Assembly: GCA_036362985.1 (NCBI GenBank)
Contig: JAYGXS010000005.1
Span: forward strand, 57,208,844 to 57,272,843
Reading direction: 5' to 3'
Source: Ligula intestinalis
Lineage: Eukaryota > Platyhelminthes > Cestoda > Diphyllobothriidea > Diphyllobothriidae
DNA: 64,000 nt
The notes under the pieces were generated by a model. That model did no database searches. It saw only the letters and a program-made list of their open reading frames with translations, and was not told the DNA's origin. The position numbers and the translations under genes are program-made. Each line of letters starts with the position of its first letter. Position 1 is the first letter of the stretch. This document shows, piece after piece, positions 57,500 to 64,000 of the stretch.

Positions 57500-58500
57500 T
57501 TATGAAGCGGAAAAATTTGTTTCTTTGTGTAAGTCAACAAGTTTAAGTAAGTCAGTTGCAGGAACCTTCGTTTCGTAGCTCCTTAGGACTTCCTCTGTGC
57601 ATTGCCTTGCTACATCGAGTGGCATAGAGTTGAACAGAGAAACGACGTCAACGGAGATCATTATCTCTTCATCAGAGACTGTGATTCTCCTTAGTTTCTG
57701 TAGAATTTCGGTAGAATTCCGAATGAAAATTTCACAATCCCTCGTAAGTGGGTGGAGTTGATGGAATAGCCACTGAGATATTTTGTAGTTCGGTGCATCG
57801 ATTAATGATATTATGGGGCGCAGGGGAACTTCCGTTTTGCGAACTTTGGGTAATCCATAAACCTTCGCGATGGTTGCATCCGATTATTTCAGGCATTTTG
57901 CAATACCTCCTGACTATAGTCTCGTCCCTGTAAGGCGTTTCAGCATTTTGTTAATAGATGACATTTGCTTCTTCGTAGGATCTGTGGGAAGAGGCTTATA
58001 GGTTGGGCCATCCCTTAATATTGCCAGCATTTTCTGCTTGTAGTCTGATTTGTTCAAGATAGCATTTGGGTTTTCTTTGTCCATGGGAAGTGTGATTATA
58101 TTTTAATCAGTTTTTAAGTTTTTAAGTGCTTTCCCTTCTTCAGAGGGTAGTGATGAAAACTGATTGCGGTCCTTTAAAGCTTGGACAGTACTATTTGGGA
58201 TCGCAAACTGATCATCGTCATTGAAGTCTTCAGTTAATAGGATAGTTTTCGAGCTGTCTAAGAAGTCTTAGTAATAAGAATCGGAATAGTTGTAACCCCC
58301 CCCCCTTTGCACCGCACATTTTCCACTGTTTTTGTGAGGGCTCTGGACTGTTGGTTCACAAAAGCTGGCTGAGAAATAGTCTTCAATTTTTTTGTAGGAT
58401 ACCTTTTTCTCTTGTCGTTCGAGTTCTGCTACATGGCCAATTTTTTCACTTAGAGATTCAAGTAAGTGTAGGAGGAGATTATTGCGGCAAAGCTGCATAT
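57500..58500 (-). pseudogene. PLE N-terminal region and RT core
   Basis: Read on the minus strand: LPMDKENPNAILNKSDYKQKML, LRDGPTYKPLPTDPT, then VYGLPKVRKTEVPLRPIIS (the PLE RT motif YGLPKxHK-x4-RPI). YKISQWLFHQL, RNSTEILQKL and ISVDVVSLFNSMPLDVA follow, the last a D-x-x-SLF-x-x-P motif where the first catalytic Asp lies. At least two frame changes (near 57,890 and 58,110) interrupt it. Upstream frames to 58,760 may hold more of the N-terminus. It is the only copy in the window with the front half of a PLE protein. Confidence 0.82.
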
Positions 58501-58724
58501 ATTGTTCCTTGGCACGATGGAACTTTTCGAGTCAATGAGGGGCATCCATTATAAATGATCCAATCATGCTTTTTTCATAACGAGATGCGATCTGACACCC
58601 TGCGGCAGATCTAAAGGCAGGCCTTACACGCACAGTATTTGGTAAAATGCTCACTTTTCGACGCTTGTGGACAAGTGATAATTGTTCTCGCGTAAAACAT
58701 TCGCGAATAGCACATGTTCCCATT

Positions 58725-59018
58725 TCTTGATGTTCTCGTGCAGCGAACCATTGAAGGAACATTACAAGTGCCCGTTTACCACAAAGACATGTATGCGGAA
58801 GATATTCTTAAATATGAGAGCAGCAAGCCCATGTCCCGTAGAGGAGCGCACGAAAGTGTCCAAGCTATGCGTCCGCTCTGAATACTTCACGCAACGTGTC
58901 ATACAACAGTGGAACAACCTTCCACAGTCAGTCGTGGAGGCCACTTCCCTTCAGACGTACAAACAACGCTTGGATAATTACATGCGTCCCCTCTCATCTC
59001 TCAAGTCTGAACTCTAAA
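58725..59018 (+). pseudogene. PLE RT end joined to a LINE C-terminus
   Basis: FLDVLVQRTIEGTLQVPVYHK and MYAEDILKYESSKPMSR match the PLE at 40,200-40,320. From about 58,850 the frame becomes VSKLCVRSEYFTQRVIQQWNNLP and TYKQRLDNYMRPL, the last helix region of a LINE ORF2, with its stop at 59,015-59,017. After it a roughly 40-bp unit (CTCTAAAAACCRGACAT) is repeated at 59,011 and 59,071. This is probably an insertion junction. Confidence 0.65.
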
Positions 59019-59234
59019 AACCAGACATGTATTGTAAAAAACAATGCTACTCTCCTCCCTCCAAGTGTGACCTCTAAAAACCGGACATACATTGTAAAAA
59101 AAATGCTACTCACTGTTTGCCAATACTATGTTAGAAGTGGTAAATTTTTATAGGTGCTTGTACACGTTCTTAATAGGGTTTTCAAAGGCACTGCCTATTA
59201 TCCTCACCAAATAAACTGAAAAACGGAAAAACTG

Positions 59235-60180
59235 AAAGTCTGGCATACCGAGCAAAGACACACTGCTCTGAGAAAGAAACCAACTGACTCGAGCTTTATT
59301 ACCTGTTTGACTTGTTTTCAGACAATGGCTACCTTGAAAACTTTGTACGCTGATGCATGAGACAACAACAATCCAAAAAAGTTACCAGACAATTCCACTC
59401 AGGCGCCCAAAACAAATAAATTGAGAACCCTTATTTACATAAGGAACGTGTCTGAACTCTTTGAAAGGCACTAACGGAAGCACTAAATAAAAGTGTCGCA
59501 CAAACCGATGGCTACTTTACACACCCAGCTAGTACACCCCAAGGGTATGTTTGGCTACCTCGAGAAGAAAGTCATTTACAAAATCACATGTGGTGCTTAT
59601 GATACCTTATCTTCTGGCCAAACAGGAAGGTCCACCTCTACACGCCTCGACGAGCACCAATTGGCAGTGATGAGACGTAACCATTTGTCCGAAGTGCCAA
59701 TGCATTATTTTGATACAGGAAGTACGTTTTCATGGGACAAACCACACATAGTCAGAGTTTTCCCCTCCAAAAAGGCCTAGAATTTCTTGAGGCCATGCAT
59801 TCCGAGTATTCATGCATTAACCGACGTTTCGAGTTAAATAGAGTACACAAACCTCTTTAAAAAAGATGGGAGAGGACACAGCCAATCACGACGGACCAGT
59901 GTGAACCGCAAATAGTGCACAGACCGGATGACCCAGACTGACTCCATACTGACACAAATTATAGTTGCCAATTAGCCATTACGGTATTGCGACTACAGAT
60001 TTTGTCAACCACGGGGTGACGGAAGTTGCAGCTGCCAGTTCGCACCCACACGAGATGAATATATAACTGTAATTGCACTTTCGAAATGCTAAGTGTTTGT
60101 TACAGTGTATCTCGAGTCTGACGACGACCTAGGGATCCAGTGTCGAAAATTTACGGAATTAAATTTCCTCATTATACCAA
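59235..60180 (+). pseudogene. PLE linker and GIY-YIG endonuclease relic with tail
   Basis: KTHCSEKETN, YYLFDLFSDNGYLENFV and VAHKPMATL lead into the endonuclease from 59,560: VIYKITC, SSGQTGRSTSTRLDEHQLAVMRR, STFSWDKPHIV, then after a frameshift near 59,770 FLEAMHSEYSCINR. It is followed by a tail with a hammerhead-like core at 60,117. Stops are frequent. The closest relative is at 40,146-41,050. Confidence 0.82.
60117..60150 (+). ncRNA. Hammerhead-like core in PLE tail
   Basis: CUGACGA (60,117-60,123), one extra C, GAC pairing with GUC at the base of helix II, then GAAA (60,144-60,147). The GUC site has decayed to AUUU and helix I is weak. Confidence 0.4.
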
Positions 60181-62258
60181 CGAACGAGTCTCCTTGAAAT
60201 TACATTTCTTAGAATGCCTGCCTTCCAATTTATATGAAAGAAGATATATCTCTTAAACCCTACCATAAAGAGATTTAATCAAATTTTACTGCAAGCATAT
60301 TGTTCGTACGAATTTTCCCTTCCATCCTGTAGCTTTGAAAATAGCGATATTAGAGATGTAACTTAATCGCAGTTTAGAAGAATAGCCTATCTGTTCTTTG
60401 TACTGCATGTGCATTGCTACTTTCCAGTGTATTTATCCTCGCATATTATGCACCATTTGTCGCTGATTCTAGCATTCATTATCACAACAATTTTAAAGCA
60501 GGTGTACATTGACAAAGTACTTGAAGAAATGAATGCAACCCGCAGAAGTCTCTGAAAATTTATGGTTTAAATATGCATTTTCATCGCGGTGTACTGTCAC
60601 GCACTCTTGGATCCTCAGTTTTACATAGAGGTCATTGCCCATAGCAACGGTACTGGTAATATCCATTTTCTCATTTATTTTGGCTTTGCAAATACACCTT
60701 TATCTATGCAAAGTACACTCCGTTGACATCGTGCTATCTTCTTCTTAGCCGCATCGTGTCCGACTGATGAGATTCACTGCGTAAAGGCATAATGTAACCT
60801 GGCGTTTTAAATTGTATGCGTAGGGGAGCAATTAGTCAAAACTGAGAGCCATGAAGAGGGTAAGTACCCAGTCATCAACACTAACCTTGACTACGTCTCC
60901 TTCCTATCACTAGCCCGCCTTAACTATCGATGGATTCGGTTCGGTCGAGGTTGCTACGGCGTCCAGGTGTGGGAACGTCTTAACCATTCATTATTTGGCT
61001 AACCCGACGACAAGTTATCATGAAATTTGTAAGGAGTGGAATTAAGTCTTTGAACACACAAGGATAACGCCGGCAAAGTGCGTTCGAAAAAGGAATACCA
61101 GAGAAACCAAACCTTTTTAGCTTGTTCCCTTATACGACAACATACATTCGCCTTTTCCTAACGAACAATAGACACGATAGAGCAGTCTGCTTTCTCTGAT
61201 TTGGTCCCTCAATGATACTGACAGGCGAAAGATAAAAAAAGAAAAATAGGTCAATGTATTTTCGTAGCGTGTTCTGCATAGAAATGCCTGTCGTCTCATC
61301 GTGATGCTAAATTGAAGGTAGCAAGATTTAAGATCGCCCATGAAGATTGCAGCGTTCGGTAAGTAATACACCTAAAATAAGGTGGTTCGGACCTACAGAC
61401 CACGTCGTGCAAGTGGGACTACACCGAGGATTGGGATCAACTTATCTCGGTGATTCATAAACAGCTCGGTGTATCATAAATTTCGGTCGCGGGCTCCGTG
61501 CTGTGAAGCGGGAGCAGGTCAGCGATTAAAAAACGCCAATTTCTCCTCAGATGTGCACCCTATCGTAGTAGGAAAACCTAAAGTTCGGTAACTGGATTCA
61601 ATTCAAATCCTTAGCCTGGGGGGGGCTGTAGAAAGGTGGCAGTCGCTCACCAAGCTTTACCCCTTTGGCTTCAGGAAAATGTGTTTGCGAGTTTTAAGAT
61701 TTCATTTTGTCAAACTGTGAAATCCGTCTCTAGGCCTCGTTAATCGGAACATTACCAGCGTAGAAGATTACTGTCCAAACGCAACTCTCACCATGGTCGT
61801 TGCATAAAATGCTTCCGTTATAACGCATACAGCCAAATCAGCAGTTTGGTCTAAACCCTTGGTTTAGCTCAATTTTTATTTGCTTTCGAGTCATCAAGGA
61901 ATCGGATGAAGTCATTTTGCCACATATCTGACCCAGAAGATATTTGGACAACATTTAAGTTGCGAAAGGGACATGTTACTTCGTTGCCCAATTTTACAAT
62001 AAATGTCTAGTAAGGAGGGTCTTTCTGGAGGTAAATTATATAGGGCTTACAGCGGTGTATATTTGTTCAATCGTGCTATATAGTTCTCGCTGGATAATGC
62101 TGGATATACTGTTATCGATAAATAAAGGATAAATGCTGCCAGGTCTCTTCAAGGCGCCTAGATTTGGAGACTTCATTTCTCTGGCGTAAAGAGGCATTAA
62201 TCTGTGTGCTCTTGAGCTCCTGAGGTGTTCTGGAGGAGTTTTAACACGTATTTAACTT
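60181..62258. other. Intergenic sequence, nothing recognised
   Basis: AT-rich. A frame at 61,117-61,371 on the minus strand has no family resemblance. Confidence 0.45.
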
Positions 62259-62320
62259 TTAACCACCCCCTAAAGAAGAGGAAGAAGGTACGAGGACATT
62301 AACGCTTTTATTTTGGGACT

Positions 62321-62354
62321 GATGTTTTGGACACTCTCTCGGGTCCATCGTCAG
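62321..62354 (-). ncRNA. Hammerhead-like motif in PLE tail (minus)
   Basis: On the minus strand CUGACGA (62,354-62,348), one extra U, helix II GGAC with GUCC, then AAAA where GAAA is expected (62,328-62,325) and CAUC. The G12 to A change should abolish cleavage. Confidence 0.45.
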
Positions 62355-62734
62355 AGTTACTGGTGGTTGTTCCTGTTCGCCGGGACTGTTACAGCTTTGC
62401 CGCGTGCCTGTTTTTATATCCGCACTCGACGCAGGAACTTGGACATGCCTGATCGATATTGACTGACCGTAATATTGATCGCTGGTGAGCTCGTGTGATT
62501 TCTGCTCACTTATCGGCCGTCGCAAGTCAACCTCCTGGTTGACGTGCTCATCGTCGACTGACGAGTGCTCCTGCCCGCCTGAGTTGACCTCAACCTCGTG
62601 GGCGCGGCGGTGATTAGGTTCCTGGCCGGTTTCTCCACTCTGTACATCCGGGGCTGCTTTTAATCCACGCGCTCGATGCACGAACTTTGAGCGGTCGAAA
62701 GGAGAAGACCATAAGTTTTGGCTCGCAATCTCTT

Positions 62735-63546
62735 ATGCAGCTGCTAGAGTCCTGAAACCATTCGGGATCGGTGTGGCTCATAGGCCAGACAGCAAATCAT
62801 GTGGTCCAAAGACCCACTACCGTTGGCAGAACAATCAGGTGTGGTCTACAGCATAACATGCCAAGACTGATGCAAGGTATGTTAGTGAAACGAGCAGACG
62901 CCTGGGCACAAGATTGCATGAGCATCAACAGGCAATCAACCGCAAGAATAAGCTATCTTTTGTCTATGACCACGCACAGTAGAAGAACGACGTCTCTGCA
63001 TTTGACAGAGCAAGGGTCCTTGCGTGAGCCAATGAAAAAATGGCCAGATTGCTGCTGCAAAGTTGGTCTTTGACTGGCACACTCGACAGAGCCATAGACC
63101 TCCACCCCGCCTACCGGGCGTTGCGCACAAGGCTCGAGTTAGTTCTTAGAAGGCCAACAAGAAAGCAAGATAAACTCGAGTGTATAATAGAACCAGCTTT
63201 GGGGGTAAATAGCGGAAAAGCCGGCCAGGTACCGCATCACCGCCGCGCCCATGAGGTTGAGATCAACTCAGGCAGGCAGGAACGCCTGATTACTTCGTTA
63301 GTCGACAATGAGCACGTCAGCCAGAACGCTGACTTGCGACAGCTGAAACGTGAGCACAGAGCACACGAGCTCACCAGCGATCAATATCACGGTCGGTCAA
63401 TATTGATCAGGCAGGTCAAAGTTTGTGCGTCGAGCGCGGATATAATAACAGGCACACGGCAAGGCTGCAGCAGTCCCGGCGAACAGAAACAACCACCCAG
63501 TTGCTCTGACGATGGAACCGAGAGAGTGTCCGAAACGCCAGTCTAA
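62735..63546 (+). pseudogene. PLE GIY-YIG endonuclease relic with extension
   Basis: AARVLKPFGIGVAHRPDSK, a frameshift, ARYVSETSRRLGTRLHEHQQAINRKNKLSFVYDH, then KMARLLLQSWSLTGTLDRAIDLHPAYRALRTRLEL. The extension from 63,170 contains HHRRAHEVEINS and HELTSDQYHGRS. Two or more stops occur in the endonuclease. It is the same subfamily as the open copy at 21,165-22,265, but decayed. Confidence 0.8.
63506..63539 (+). ncRNA. Hammerhead-like motif in PLE tail (plus)
   Basis: CUGACGA (63,506-63,512), one extra U, a GGA/UCC-based helix II with the same GAGAGAGUGUCC loop side as the minus copy, GAAA (63,532-63,535) and CGCC (site changed from GUC to GCC). Helix I has about three pairs. Confidence 0.5.
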
Positions 63547-63560
63547 AAATAAAACGGTCC

Positions 63561-64000
63561 ATGTCCTCGTACCTATTCTTTCTATTCTTTAGGCTATGGT
63601 GAAAATGATATCTGGACCTCGAAACTTCACACCTATTGAAGTATTGAACTGTTTCAGCAGATCATATTTGAGAGAAATTTTAAGAGGAGGCTCACTTCTA
63701 ACGGAAGTATTCTGATTCTGATTCGGACATCGGCGAAGGTGTACGAAAAACAGCACTCGAGTTACAAGGAAGAATATTTATTAAAGGAAAATGCAAAGAT
63801 TAACACAATTAATATAACATTTTTGAAGAAATAAGCAAACACAAAGCACTGAAAATACATTTCCACAGCGTGGAATTTATCTTTAGAGCTAGGTATTGCG
63901 TGTATATGCTAAAGAACGAATAAAATACGGAACAGGAACGACAGCATAATAAAAGCCTTAAGTACTTTTTGGGCTGAATGTCCTCCATACATCATTGTAG
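63561..64000. other. Intergenic sequence to window end
   Basis: A segment near 63,590-63,625 (ATGGTGAAAATGATATCTGGACCTCG) resembles the inverted repeat arm at 22,273-22,303. Nothing else recognised. Confidence 0.4.

Larger units (their letters stand above)
62259..63560. mobile_element. Head-to-head PLE pair
   Basis: The minus copy (62,700-62,259) carries only the hydrophilic C-terminal extension and tail. The + copy (about 62,735-63,560) carries linker, endonuclease, extension and tail. The shared extension segments (HRRAHEVE, HELTSDQY, SSADI, TGTRQ) show they are one family, in opposite directions around a junction near 62,700-62,735. Confidence 0.8.

Noticed and set aside
62259..62681. 140-residue minus-strand frame as an independent gene
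   Set aside because: It is the hydrophilic extension of a truncated PLE, matched by the + copy at 63,170-63,546.

Overview
This window looks like a repeat-rich flatworm (platyhelminth) nuclear contig, most likely a tapeworm; the genus is not determined. The reasons are long introns, RTE- and CR1-type LINEs, very many Penelope-like element (PLE) fragments with GIY-YIG endonuclease domains, tRNA-derived SINEs, and a single host gene scattered over 26 kb. No bacterial operon, CRISPR array or rRNA was seen.

Host gene (3,930-30,423, + strand). Six exons join with matching phases and GT/AG sites at every internal junction. They encode about 338 residues of the C-terminal half of an SLC5-family sodium/solute symporter, resembling monocarboxylate (SMCT) or multivitamin (SMVT) transporters. 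The 5' exons lie outside the window. The last exon (30,298-30,423) encodes 41 residues, is acidic, and ends in Ser-Val-Phe.

Mobile DNA inside the gene. An almost complete RTE-type LINE occupies 1-3,238, upstream of the first exon seen. Intron 4,149-10,448 holds a decayed RTE copy and a PLE fragment flanked by a 20-bp direct repeat. Intron 10,580-19,739 holds a PLE with a well-formed hammerhead ribozyme and a full-length but broken CR1-like LINE, antisense to the gene. Intron 19,898-27,221 holds two PLEs meeting head to head beside an assembly gap, plus dispersed repeats. The last two introns hold a pair of inverted SINEs, an inverted-repeat element and a miniature tRNA-like fold.

Downstream of the gene (30,424-64,000) I recognise no host gene. 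There is a second, nearly intact antisense CR1-like LINE (to 37,745) with a tandem series of LINE 3' ends behind it, a nested repeat composite (38,462-39,640), PLE remains at many places between 39,940 and 63,560, two further LINE relics, an inverted pair of GC-rich repeats, and an N gap bounded by complementary trinucleotide arrays.

The most interesting signal is at the PLE 3' ends. At least seven carry a hammerhead-like core (CUGANGA, helix II, GAAA, then a GUC-type site). Several share one extra nucleotide before helix II. Many of these ends occur as inverted, usually outward-facing pairs around a PLE body fragment. Hammerhead ribozymes in PLEs are known in general; the shared extra base and the recurring inverted layout are what deserve checking.
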